Assembly: GCF_050003625.1 (NCBI RefSeq)
Contig: NC_134398.1
Span: 204,463,313 to 204,527,312 of the forward strand
Direction of reading: 5' to 3'
DNA length: 64,000 nt
DNA from: Haematobia irritans
Lineage: Eukaryota > Arthropoda > Insecta > Diptera > Muscidae
Part shown: positions 1 to 10,982 of the stretch, piece after piece
How the letters are laid out: each line of letters begins with the position of its first letter
Numbering within the stretch: the stretch's first letter is position 1
Notes under the pieces: generated by a model
The model's database searches: none
Seen by the model: only the letters and a program-made list of their open reading frames with translations
Told to the model about the DNA's origin: nothing
Program-made: the position numbers and the translations under genes

Positions 1-110
1 TAAGTAATTCGATTGTGGGTGGCAGTGTTTAGAAGAAGTTTCTACGCAATCCATGATGGAGGGTACACAAGCTTCGGCCTGGCCGAACTTACGGCCGTAT
101 ATACTTGTTT
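1..110 (+). mobile_element. 3' end of a Helentron/DINE-like element (cut by window edge)
   Basis: This is the last 110 bases of a dispersed element whose complete copy lies at 55300-57170; the two match closely from the CGATTGTGG motif to the terminal ACTTGTTT. The sub-terminal GGAGGGTA block pairs with the ACCCTCCACCAT found at the other end of full copies. Just inside the end are the hairpin TTCGGCC-T-GGCCGAA and the palindrome TACGGCCGTA. Terminal hairpins and sub-terminal inverted repeats suggest a Helentron-type (rolling-circle) element; this class assignment is inference. No coding capacity is visible. It ends inside a CCCAGC-type MITE (next feature). Confidence 0.6.
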
Positions 111-297
111 ATTTTACATCCAAAACATTGAATTCGGATCACACCTAAAGAAGTGATGCAAATTCCGTGCAACGGCTGATGAAATGGAGGACTTCCGTCC
201 TATGACAAGCCCATGTTAAATTCATCGCTTCTGCATCAATTTTTCACCACTTCCGGATCCAAAAAGAACATTTTTGGTGACGCTTTTTTTTGCTGGG
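111..297 (+). mobile_element. Right part of a CCCAGC-ended MITE
   Basis: About 185 bp match the reverse strand of 12615-12805, including the runs around ATTGAATTCGG, TCACACCTAA and GGACTTCCGTCC and the terminal TTTTTTTTGCTGGG. The family end is CCCAGCAAAAAAA. The left part of this copy is outside the window beyond the nested Helentron-like element. No open reading frame is seen; this is a non-autonomous repeat of unknown superfamily. Confidence 0.6.
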
Positions 298-321
298 CAT
301 GTATAGTATATTTTGCTTTTA

Positions 322-551
322 TACACTGAAGGAAAAGTTTTCTTTTCAGAGGAACGAAATTTTAGACAAAGTTTTCTTTTGATGCTAATAAATTTTCTTT
401 ATAGATAAATAAAACAGATTAGAGACATACATTTGATCCTTTGTCATAAATACGGCTTCATTTGCTCTTAAAGAAAATACTTTACATTAAAGGAAAATTT
501 TGTTTATCTAAATTTTCGTTCCGGAGGAAAGTATTTTTTTCTTTGGGTGTA
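322..551. mobile_element. TA-flanked MITE, GGAACGAAA type, copy 1
   Basis: A 230-bp element with long imperfect terminal inverted repeats. The left end reads TACACTGAAGG...GAGGAACGAAATTTTAGACAAAG. The right end, read on the other strand, is TACACCCAAAG...CCGGAACGAAAATTTAGATAAAC. Both ends carry TA, as in Tc1/mariner-type MITEs. A second copy is at 18984-19219. It has no coding potential. Confidence 0.65.
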
Positions 552-1393
552 TTCTGCTTTATTTATGGCAAATATGTACCCGATTTTTCTGGTATAAAAT
601 GAAATGGTATCAATTAAATTGCTTCTGTAAATTATGGCGCCCATACGTACGTTTATGTTACCTCCTAAACTAATAAACCTACTCTCACGTCGATTTGCCA
701 TAAATTTCATCAATAACTGTCAAATCAAACCATGTCATTGACCTAACAAAGCCTGTTGAGTGACAAATTATGGCAAAAACAAATCACTTGTTTGCCCGAA
801 ATCAATTTCTTTCTTAGACTTTGTCCATCGAAAAGATACATGGTGGTAATATAAATTAAAAATAAATTTTATAAGATTTTTTATTACATACTATCAGTCG
901 GAATGTATGTGGGTTTAATGGCCTACATGGAAAATTTAAGAGGATGCCAACAAAATGGCATATCTTTCATCCTTTTCAATGAGTGGAACTCAATACATCT
1001 CGTTAGGCAATTGTATAGAAAAAACAATATATTTATATTATAATTATACGAAATAAATGCCAAAAAAAAAACTTATTTTTAACTTCTTTAATTATCAAAT
1101 TACTCCAGTGTCTGCGGTTGTGGCATTCGTATGATACGATTTTTTTTTTGCCTTGTGTAAGTGGTCTGTTTGCATTCAAGTTCATGTGGCTATTTGTAGT
1201 TGCTTCACTCACTATCAAGGACAATTAATGATAATGATGGACATATTGGTAGGTCCACCACATTTCCAACGTAAGATATAAAATTTCCATTAAAATCACG
1301 AATATCCAGTTGAATACTATGGACCACTTATAACCAAGTTTGTTTATCAATTTCAAAAACACTGTTGTACAAAAAGATATTTTTCACAAATAA
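552..1393. other. A/T-rich non-coding stretch, nothing recognised
   Basis: About 840 bp with no repeat family that recurs elsewhere in the window and no convincing reading frame. The short open frames here have no recognisable motif and are what is expected by chance in such A/T-rich DNA. Confidence 0.5.
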
Positions 1394-3340
1394 GTTATAG
1401 AAAATTTTCTCCAAATTTTCTGTCTATAAAAAATTTTCTCAAAATTTCCTGTCTTTAGATTTTTTTTTTTAAATTTTATGAATATAAATTTTGTAAAATT
1501 TTCTAGCTATAGCAAATTTTCTGTCTATATGAAATATTCTCACAATTTTTTGTCTATAGAAAATTTTCTCAACATTTTTTAGTCTATAGAAAATGTTCTG
1601 AAATTTTTCTGTGTATAGACAAATTTCTCAAAATTTTCTGTCTATAGACAATTTTCTCAACATTTTTTTTTTGTTTCTAGAAATTTTGTCAAACTTGTCT
1701 GCCTAAGCAAATTTTCACCGTCTTCTCCTCTTTATAGAAAATTTCTCAAAATTTTGTCTATAAAATATTTTCTCAAGATTTTCTGTCTATAGAAAATTTT
1801 CCCAAAATTTTGTGTCTGTAAAAAATTCTGTCAAAATGTTCTGTTTGTCAAATTTTCTGTCTGTAAAACATTTTCTGACAATTTTCTCTCTATAGAAAAT
1901 TGTCTCACATTTTTCTGTCTATTGGAAATTTTCTTAAAATTGTCTTCTCTCTATACAAAATTGTATGTCTATAAAACATTTTCCCAATTTTTTCTGTATA
2001 TAGAAAATTTTCCCAATATCTTCTGCCAAAGAAATCTCTAGCTAAAAAAAATCTATTAAATTTTTTTTTTTGCAAAATTTCGGTCTAAAAATTTTCTCAA
2101 AATTTTCTGTCCTCGAAAATTTGCCCAAAATTTTTCCTGTTCACAATTTTTTCTATTTTTTTACATCGAATTTTTTTGACATTTTTTAAAACAATTTTTT
2201 TTTCAAAATTTTCTGTCTTTAGAATATTTTTTTTAAATTTTATGAAAATGTTCTACATTTTTCTGTCTATTGGAAATTTTCTTAAAATTGTCTTCTCTCT
2301 ATACAAAATTGTATGTCTATAAAACATTTTCCCAATTTTTTCTGTATATAGAAAATTTTCCCAATATCTTCTGCCAAAGAAATTTTTTATAAAATGTATT
2401 TAGACATATTTCTAAAACTTCTCTAGCTAAAAAAAAATCTATTAAATTTTTTTTGCAAAATTTCGGTCTAAAAATTTTCTCAAAATTTTCTGTCCTCGAA
2501 AAATTGCCCAAAATTTTCCTGTTCACAAAATTTTCTATTTTTTTTACATCGAATTTTTTTGAAATTTGCAAATTTTTTTTTTTCAAAATTTTTTGCCTGT
2601 AGAACATTATCCATAGAAATTTTTTCAAAATTTCCTGTCTATAGGAAATTGTTTCAAAATTTTTTGTCCATAAAAAATTTACTCTATAGAATATTTTCTG
2701 TCTAAAGACAATTTTCTCAAAATATTCTGTCCATAGAAAATTTGCTGTATTGAAATTTTTCTCAAAACTTACTGTCTATAAAAAAAAGTTTTTGTATATA
2801 GGAAATGTTATGTTTATAGATTATTTTCAAAATTGACCGTCTATAGAAAATTTTCCCATAATTTTCTTTTTGTCTATAGAGATATTTCTCAAATTTTTCG
2901 GTCAATACCAACTTTTTTAAAAGTTTTTTTGTCAATAGAACATTTTATCAAAATTTTTTGTCTATGGATATTTCTCAAATTGTTCGGCCAATAGAAAATT
3001 TTCTCAAAATTGTTTGTTTATATGTTAGAACATTTTCTCACATATTTTGTCTATAGAAAAATTTCTCAAATTTTTTTTCAAAATTTTCTGTCTATAGAAA
3101 ATTTTTTCAAAATTATATGTCTGTAGAAAATGGTTTCAAAATGTTCTGTCTGTAGAAAATTTTGTCAAAAGGTTCTGTCAATAAAAAATTTTCTCACAAT
3201 TTTGTGTCTATAGAAAATTTTCTCAAAATTTTCTGTCTATAGAAATGTTTCTCAAAAATTTCTGTCTATAGAAAATTATCTCAAAATTTTCTGTGTATAG
3301 AACATTTTGTTAAAATGTTCTGTCTATAGAAAATAATCTC
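1394..3340 (+). repeat. 29-bp tandem array, diverged CTG subfamily
   Basis: Around 65 units of a 29-bp repeat, core TCTATAGAAAATTTTCTC then AAAATTTTCTG. It differs from the other arrays mainly by CTG instead of ATT before TCTATAG and by CTC instead of GTC between the two A/T blocks. Units are more degenerate than in the other arrays. The block contains an internal segmental duplication (about 1912-2180 and 2261-2560). There are no spacers or genes; apparent open frames are by-products of the repeat. Confidence 0.85.
1912..2590 (+). repeat. Segmental duplication inside the first 29-bp array
   Basis: The stretch starting at TCTGTCTATTGG (1914) recurs about 349 bp later (2263). It shares unit-specific variants such as AATTGTCTTCTCTC, TTCTGCCAAAGAAAT and TGTCCTCGAAAA. 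The second copy carries about 35 extra bases after GCCAAAGAAAT, so the offset grows to about 384 bp. Shared private variants show copying of a multi-unit block, not independent decay. Confidence 0.75.
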
Positions 3341-3656
3341 TCTACACCCTCAAAAAAATCGCTTCTGTAACATATACCCTAAACACATTTTGCTTCAAGC
3401 ATATATATTTTCAGGATTTGTCCAAGCAAAATATTGTTTGTATTGTTTAAACATATTATGTTTCACCTTAGGCATACACTGGTAGAACAAAATTTTAATG
3501 AAATTTTCTATATTTTTAAGGCGCCAATTGGTTACATCAATTCTTTTACTTGCAGTTTACTTTCTAGGTCTCTCTATCTAAACACATATATGTTTATAGG
3601 TTATTTCTAAATTAATATATGTTTGAATCCAAGCATATTATATTTACAAACATTTT
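3341..3656. other. Non-coding, CATATATG-rich lead-in
   Basis: Many AAACATAT and CATATATG words, no gene. It may form one element with the tandem duplication that follows: ACACCCTCAAAAAAATCG near 3353 and the opposite strand of TCGTCCGTGAA near 3963 are loosely similar, but the match is too weak to call. Confidence 0.35.
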
Positions 3657-3944
3657 ATGTCCCAAACATAATATGTTCTAACATATTAACATATATGTCC
3701 CAAACATGTTATACTAGTTTATGAACATTGTATGCTTGCACTTAAAAATATTGTGTTAAAAAATTTGGGTTCCAAACAAATAATTTTTACACCCAAACAT
3801 ATGTCCCAAACATAATATGTTCTAACATATTAACATATATGTCCCAAACATGTTATACTAGTTTATGAACATTGTATGATTGCACTTAAAAATATTGTGT
3901 TAAAAAATTTGGGTTCCAAACAAATAATTTTTACACCCAAACAT
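3657..3944 (+). repeat. 144-bp near-perfect tandem duplication
   Basis: Two units of 144 bp starting at ATGTCCCAAACA (3657 and 3801). The only difference I see is TATGCTTGC versus TATGATTGC. Such identity in otherwise decayed DNA points to a recent duplication. No coding content. Confidence 0.85.
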
Positions 3945-4540
3945 ATGAAAAACAGTCTTTTTCGTCCGTGAATAGAAAATTTTAAGTATATAACATTTTT
4001 GTAGCATAGTGCTATTGTCATTACTTAGCGGTACATAATGAATATTGCTGCCGCAGCAATTGTTTTAGTTTTGGTTTTTTAATTTTTTTTTGCGGAATTT
4101 TAGCCAACGAATACTCGTACGTTCAATGACAATACAATTTGCGATTTATGTCAATGATGTTTATTCCAAGACTTTGGTTTCATTGCGAATGACATCTCTG
4201 GCAGCATAACTTCAGTAACATAATGATGGAATGGACTTCATTGATGGTATCGAATGTTACGTTGAAGTTTGAATCAAGTTTTTCTACTAGTCATTGTAGT
4301 CATCAAACAGATGATTTGTATTGTAGGTATATGTGAGACTCTTGATGCTGATTGTGTTGACCTTATAAATAAGTGATTATAGTTACAAATTCGTATGTAT
4401 TTGGTATCTTCAAAGGGTATAGAATTTTAAAGGTGAGACCAATAAGCACTTAGTCTAGAGCATTCTTTTATAATATAAGCTGCTCCAGCGGAGGAAATTA
4501 AAATTATAGTAGTAAGGAAAGGTTGAAAACGAGGTTCTAA
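3945..4540. other. Non-coding stretch, nothing recognised
   Basis: About 600 bp without recurring repeat or supported reading frame. The composition is more mixed than the flanking arrays, so it may be older unique sequence. Confidence 0.45.
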
Positions 4541-4750
4541 AGGTGGCACGGTTGCCAATAATGTACCACAATTTTATGAAAATTTTGCCACAAAACTACC
4601 AAATTTAAAAAGATATTTTTTGAAGTTTTTGATCAAATTTTTGTGGTTAGCTATTGCTCCTCCTACTAGCGATAATTTTTTGGATGCATAAATAACCCTT
4701 GAATTGTAAATGTGTCAAATTTTAAATGTTTTCACGATTTTAGCTTGCAA
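4541..4750 (+). repeat. Leader of the second 29-bp array
   Basis: The leader starts with GGCACGGTTGCCA and contains CTCCTACTAGCGATAATTTT, TGAATTGTAAATGTG and ACGATTTTAGCTT. The same words, in the same order, precede the array at 16143 (15972-16040). GGTTGCCA also opens the leaders at 9392 and 47257. A shared leader indicates that leader plus array move as one unit. Confidence 0.6.
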
Positions 4751-5950
4751 TTTTAGCAAAATGTTATTTCTATAGAAAATTTTGTGAACATTTTTTTTCT
4801 ATAGAAAATTTTGTCAAAATTTTATTTCTAAAGAAAATTTTCTTATTTCTATAGAAAATGCTGTCAAAATTTTATTTCTGTAGAAAATTTTGTCAAAATT
4901 TTATTTCTATATAAAATTTTGTCAAAATTTTATTTCTATAAAAAATTTTGTCAAAATTTTATTTCTATAGAAAATTTTGTCAAAATTTTATTTCTATAGA
5001 AAATTTTATCAAAATTCTATTTCGAAAATGTTGTAAAAATTTTATTTCTATAGACATTTTTAGCAATATTTTATTTTTATAGATATTGTTGTAAAAATTT
5101 TATTTCTATAGACATTTTTATCAAAATTTTATTTCTATAGAAAATTTTGTCAAATTTTATTACTATAGAAAACTTTGTCAAAATTTTATTTCTAAAGAAA
5201 ATTTTCTTATTTCTATAGAAAATTTTGTCAAAATTTTATTTCTATAGAAAATTTTGTCAAAATTTTATTTCTATAGAAAATTTTATCAACATTTTATTTC
5301 TATAGAAAATTTTGTCAAAATTTTATTTCTATAGAAAATTTTATCAAAATTTTATTTCTATAGAAAATTTTGTTAAAATTTTATTTCTATAAAAAATTTT
5401 GTCAAAATTTTATTTCTATAGAAAATTTTGTCAAAATTTTATTTCTATAGAAAATTTTTGTCAGAATTTTAGTTCTATAGAAAATTTTGTCAAAATTTTA
5501 TTTCTATAGAAAATTTTGTCAAAATTTTATTTCTATAGAAAATTTTGTCAAAATTTTATTGCTATAGAAATTTTTGTCAAAATTTTATTTCTATAGAAAA
5601 TTTTGTCAAAATTTTATTTATTTTTAGCCAAAATTTTATTTCTATAGAAAATTTTGTCAAAATTGTATTTCTATAGAAAAATTTGTCAAAATTGTATTTC
5701 TATAGAAAATTTTGTCAAAATTGTATTTCTATAGAAAATTTTGTCAAAATTGTATTTCTATAGAAAATTTTGTCAAAATTGTATTTCAATAGAAAATTTT
5801 GTCAAGATTTTATTTCTATACAAAATTTTGTCAAGTTTTTATTTCTATAGGAAATTTTTTCAAAATTTTATTTCTATAGAAAATTTTGACAAAATTTTAT
5901 TTCTATAGAAAATTTTGTCAAAATTTTATTTCTATAGAAAATTTTGTCAA
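4751..5950 (+). repeat. 29-bp tandem array, main subfamily
   Basis: About 41 units of AAAATTTTGTCAAAATTTT followed by ATTTCTATAG. Each unit holds the 14-bp palindrome ATTTCTATAGAAAT (when unmutated) and two AAAATTTT blocks 11 bp apart. A run with AATTGTATTTC instead of TTTTATTTC (5660-5790) shows local homogenisation. Confidence 0.9.
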
Positions 5951-5972
5951 CGAATTAGCTCTTTGTAATGCT

Positions 5973-7127
5973 GCACGCACAGAAAAACCATGTTTGGACA
6001 TGGTTGCCGCATCCATTTAATGCTTATCTAGAGCATGTAATTGCCGCGAAAACCATGTATTTTGTCTTTGTAAAAATAGTTTTCGAGCGGAGAAAAATGT
6101 ATGGTGGCAATAAGCATTTGAATGGTTCTCAAATACCGCAAACATGTTCTACCATTTAAATGATAGAATTTGAGACCATTAAATGGTCGGGAAAATCATG
6201 TACCTGACCATTCAATTTTTTTACTTTTTTACAGGGAAAAAAGTATTTTTATAGGTTAAGTATAGACATGTCTAGAACCGTTACATGGCCATAAAGACCA
6301 TTTACATTTTTTTCGTGACCATTTAATTTTTTAACTTTTTTGCAGCGAAAAGAATTTTATAAAAACATTGAGCAGGTACACATGATTTTCATTTTGCGCG
6401 TCAGTCGTGTGTTGATTGTTTCTTGGAATGGACGGAGAATAGGGATTTACTGTGTTTTGTGTTAATTTATTTATTCAGAAGTGGCACGTGGTTTTATGTG
6501 AAGACAAAAAAGGAAAGTGTAAATGAAAAAATGTACCTGTTTTTTGTTCTGCATTTTGCTATATGGTATCATTTATTTGTGTTTGCAGTTACATGATGTC
6601 TGCGTTTGTACATTTGATGGGCACGATGTAAATATGGAATAATTACTTATTGTTGAAATTGAAAAAAAAAGAATGTGTAAAAATATATGATGTTTGCTTG
6701 AACAGCATTATAAATACAAATAAACAATGAATTAGTTTATAAATAAATAAAAACAAACAAATAAATGTAATTTTGTGTTTTCTTTTCTCAAGTGGCGCCC
6801 TTTTTTCAACGATGAAAAAAAGTTTTTTCATAAAGATCAAAACATTTTAGGTTGTGACCATGTTCTTTTAACTAGGAGAAAAACATTTTTAATGAATACC
6901 ATAACATTTTATAACGTGACCATTGTCTTTTCATTCAAACAAAATTCTTTTTATCAATATAATAACATTTTAGGTGAGGACAATTATATTTTTCTTAGAA
7001 CCATGTTCACTGATCCAACATGGTTGCAGGTTAAAATGTTACATGGTCGCCGCAAAAACAACTCCTATCATATTATTTTGCTCTTCCAATATGATTGTGA
7101 CAATCATGTTTCTTCTCTGCGTGTGTA
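5973..7127. mobile_element. Putative MITE-like element rich in ACCATGT words
   Basis: The left end CACGCACAGAAAAACCATG and the right end, read on the other strand, TACACACGCAGAGAAGAAAC, are an imperfect inverted pair. The interior repeats CATGTT/AACATG-type words (for example near 5988, 6860 and 7010), as does the MITE at 44695-44950, so they may be distant relatives. No TA duplication is clear at the left. Open frames inside are unsupported. Confidence 0.4.
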
Positions 7128-9391
7128 GAAAAGACCTTTCCTTAAATGACATATCCTTACATGAGTAATCGAGATTTCCGTTTAATAGTGATTACTTACC
7201 ATTTTTATATTAGGTTATTTCAAATATTAATTTCAAATCAAAATTTTCTAAGATCTTTATTACTAAAAGTTTATTTTCTCTCTGAAAAAAAATCTATTTT
7301 CTCAGTGCATTCGAAAAATGCTTTAGCAATAATTTTCTCTATACATGTGTTGTATTCCTTAATTTATGAAGCATTTTACAATTGTGTCCTGTAAAGTATT
7401 AACACTTAACACTCTCATCCTTTTTAACAGCGAATTTCATTCTCCTTCTGTTGCAAACTTGCATGTATGTATGTAGGCAGGCAGACATACATGTTCGTTT
7501 TATTTGCTTGTCGTTTCATTATTTACACACTTGTGACTTTATCTCTTAAGCTGCAACAATCATGTCTCTGCTGCTGTTTCATAGTGTTATTGCATTGAAT
7601 ATTATATTCTTGTGTATCATTTATATGTTTTTTCTGTTTCGTTGCAAATTAGTATCAGAAGTAAAACGGATATAAGGTTGTTAAAAAAACAACAACAACT
7701 TGGGAGGCGTAATAATGTAGGTAAACAATGATTAATCGATTTTTATATATGTGCGTAAAAATAACTTACGAAATAATATCATTAGCAGAATTCTGTTAAT
7801 TAGTTAACATAGCTACATAAGGGTATTAGCAGAGAATTGTTTTTGTTTTCTCCAAAACTGCTCCACAAACCATACAAACATATATTTCATCTCTATACAG
7901 AGAGAGACAGAGTGAGTGAGAGATAATTGTCCTATCGACTACAATGATCGACTACATTCTCTCCAGATAAACTTAAACCAGCAAAAACTGTCATTACCAA
8001 GTAATTTTGGTGGTAACTTTTTTAATAATAAGTGAAAACTTATTATTAAATTGGAAAAGTCGTAGGCATGACCTACGAGGGTTGAATTTTATATTTCGGG
8101 ATTCAAAAAACAAAGAGTAATATCATTAAAAGCTTCGGGTTTTATTCAAGATCTGATAAATAGTTTTTTTAAGTCAGGTTTTCTCGGGTTTAAAAAACCG
8201 GACTAATTTCCAAAACCAATGGATGGTGATTCTTAAAACGAATACAAAGCATCCCAAAATCCATAAACCAGCGTAATTTGGGAAGGAAAATATAAATTTA
8301 TTGTCATTAAAATCAACATACAAAATAAATTCATTATTTTATTAAAAGTTGTTTTGAAAATGTTTTTATGCAGCCTTGAAAACACCGGTTCTAGCGGTCC
8401 GCCGGAAAAGGAATTTTCAACAAACCCGACAATAGGCGTAGAAAGATAAACTAACTGTTAACTGACAGAGCTTTGTCTTTGCATCTATTATGTTTTAAAA
8501 TTAATAAAATCCCAAACCTTTTATTTTCAATGCAATGTGTCCAGATTAACAAAAATCATTAGTTGTGTTACGTTTTTTTTCGTACAGAGTACTCTGTACA
8601 TCCTTTTATTAAATCTCTAGTTTTTGTCTCTGTAGTTCAGTCATTATTCAATAAACCATTTATTAAAATCAATATTGAAATACACATTTCCATTTCAATT
8701 TGCATTTTCTGTGCTTTATCATTTGTCTGCCATATTGAAGAGGAAGGACAATGCCAGAAAAAAATGTGTGCTATGGTTTGTGTAAATTTTGATTACTGCT
8801 TCTTTTTGGTGCTTGCTTTTTCGAGACCAGAGAGGAGAATACTCTGATGTTTAATGTAAATAATTGTCTTTGAGGAAAAAAATGTCATTGTCCGTTATGC
8901 AGACAATATACGGTCAACAGACATATGGGATTTTGCAATTCATGGTGTTGAGGACAAACCGAATATTTGGGATGAATGCACACAAAAACATAGTACCCTG
9001 TTTTTAAAAGCAAAAATCTAAATGTTTTAAATTCGATTGACGCAACTCGTTTTTACTAGGTTGTTTTCTGCAAACGATTTTTGGTTGTCACTACAAAATG
9101 CGTATATATCTGTAGCAATAGGCAAGATCGGCTAACTCAACTTATTAAACGGCTCGACCAAATTTTTTTTTTTTTATATTCAGAGACCTTTATGGTTTTA
9201 GTTAACGATTTTGTCATACTCATATCCATAATCTTCCCTGCGAGTGGACACTGGCAAAGAATCCCTTCGATATAGCTCCCTTTCCTTTCCACAATACTCC
9301 TATATTCACAAAAGATAAAAACCAAAATTCGAAATTTCGACTGCAGTAAATCACCCCTCGTTGAAATTTCAACTCAGAATCACCTCCTGAG
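7128..9391. other. Long stretch with no recognised gene or repeat
   Basis: About 2.26 kb of apparently unique, A/T-rich DNA. It holds a short GAGAGAGACAGAGTGAGTGA purine run near 7900 and a perfect 18-bp palindrome at 8582-8599. No frame here shows a domain, codon bias or splice-site arrangement I would defend. Confidence 0.45.
8582..8599. other. Perfect 18-bp palindrome
   Basis: GTACAGAGTACTCTGTAC equals its own reverse complement. It could be a dimer binding site or chance; the sequence does not decide. Confidence 0.6.
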
Positions 9392-9727
9392 CACGGTTGC
9401 CAGTCGGGTCAAAAAAAATCTATCAAAATTCTTGAGAAAATTTTAACAAAAAAATCTAATTTTGCAAAATTTTATTTTTTGTAAAAAGTTTTATTTCTAT
9501 AAAAAATGTTGTCAAAATTTTATTTCAATAGACAATTTTCTCAAAATTTTATTTCTATAAAAATTTTGTCAAAATTTTATTTCAATAGACAATTTTCTCC
9601 AAATTTGTCTATAAAAAATTTTGTCAAAATTTTGCATTTCTATAATAAATTTTGTCAGAATTTTATTTCAATAGAACATTTTGTCAAAATTTTATTTCTA
9701 TAGAAAATTTAATCAAAATTTTATTTC
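9392..9727 (+). repeat. 29-bp array with GGTTGCCA leader, left part
   Basis: The leader GCACGGTTGCCAGTCGGGTC and an ACC/ATC-AAAA lead-in are followed by 29-bp units up to the mariner insertion. The array continues at 10983, so both parts were one array before the mariner landed. Confidence 0.85.
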
Positions 9728-9729
9728 TA

Positions 9730-10982
9730 ACAGGTTGGCTGATAAGTTCCCGGTCTAACAAAGAAAACACATTTTTTTGTCAAAATTCGTTTTTATTATT
9801 CAACATAGTTCCCCCTTCAAGAGCGATACACCGATTATAACGGCCTTCCAATTTGTTGATACCATTTTGGTAGTACTTCTTCGGTTTTGCCTCAAAATAG
9901 GCCAAATTTTTTCCCTGCGAGCATCCTTTTGAGGTCAAGAAAAAGTCGCTGTGGGCCAGATCTGGAGAATACGGTGGGTGGGGAAGCAATTCGAAGCCCA
10001 ATTCATGAATTTTTGCCATCGTTCTCAATGACTTGTGGCACGGTGCGTTGTGTTGGTGGAACAACACTTTTTTCGTCTTCATATGGGGCCGTTTTGCCGC
10101 GATTTCGACCTTCAAACGCTCCAATAACGACATATAAGAGTGATGGTTTTTCCCTTTTCAAGATAATCGATAAAAATTATTCCATGCGCACCCCAAAAAA
10201 CAGAGGCCATTACTTTGCCAGCGGACTTTTGAGTCTTTCCACGCTTCGGAGACGGTTCACCGGTCGCTGTCCACTCAGCGGCCTGTCGATTGGACTCAGG
10301 AGTGTAGTGATGGGGGCATGTTTCATCCATTGTCACATATCGACGGAAAAACTCGGGTGTATTACGAGTTAACAGCTGCAAACACCGCTCAGAATCATCA
10401 ACACGTTGTTGTTTTTGGTCAAATGTGAGCTCGCGCGGCACCCATTTTGCACAGAGCTTCCGCATATCCAAATATTGATGAATGATATGACCAACACGTT
10501 CCTTTGATATCTTTAAGGCCTCTGCTATCTCGATGAACTTCATTTTACGGTCATTCAAAATCATTTTGTGGATTTTTTTGATGTTTTCGTCGGTAACCAC
10601 CTCTTTCGGGCGTCCACTGTATTCACCGTCCTCCGTGCTCATTTCACCACGCTTGAATTTTGCATAACAATCAATTATTGTTGATTTCCCTGGGGCAGAG
10701 TCCGGAAACTCATTATCAAGCCAAGTTTTTGCTTCCACCGTATTTTTTCCCTTCAGAAAACAGTATTTTATCAAAACACGAAATTCCTTTTTTTCAATTT
10801 TTTTTTTCACAATAACAAAAGTTGCTTTACAAAAGACGCTCTCTCTCTCACAAACTAATTGACATACAGACGTCAAATTTTAACACGAATCATTTGAAGG
10901 TTGGTAATATATAAAAATAATATGCATTTAATACTAGCGACGCCATCTATGTGCCAGACCGGGGACTTATCAGCCAACCTGT
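9730..10982 (-). mobile_element. Himar1-like mariner, copy A (complete ends, dead)
   Basis: A mariner of the irritans subfamily, 1253 bp. The inverted ends start ACAGGTTGGCTGATAAG on both sides. TA flanks the left (9728-9729); the right flank is TT, so the duplicate has mutated. The element lies inside a 29-bp array, which gives its relative age. It carries a broken transposase on the minus strand (next feature). Its length is about 35 bp below the roughly 1.29 kb expected of Himar1, mostly because of a 32-nt and an 8-nt deletion relative to copy C. Confidence 0.93.
9796..10798 (-). pseudogene. Himar1-like mariner transposase, inactivated (copy A)
   Basis: Mariner transposases cut and rejoin DNA at TA sites; the enzyme is about 348 residues with a DD34D catalytic triad. 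The N-terminal helix-turn-helix region (residues about 1-110) and the first catalytic Asp in VTMDET are readable. Lesions: the start ATG has become ATT (10796-10798); the VTMDETWLHH stretch reads VTMDETCPHH; a deletion near 10135 shifts the frame; the second catalytic Asp in HQDNAP is His (codon at 10050-10052); 32 nt are missing near 9902 and 8 nt near 9937; an extra G shifts the frame just before the stop. It cannot make an active enzyme. Confidence 0.92.

Noticed and set aside
4751..5950. CRISPR-like array (29-bp repeats)
   Set aside because: Units are contiguous without spacers, degenerate, in a fly genome, with no cas genes.
9887..10372. 161-residue plus-strand frame
   Set aside because: It is the antisense of the mariner transposase; the minus-strand frame has the family motifs.
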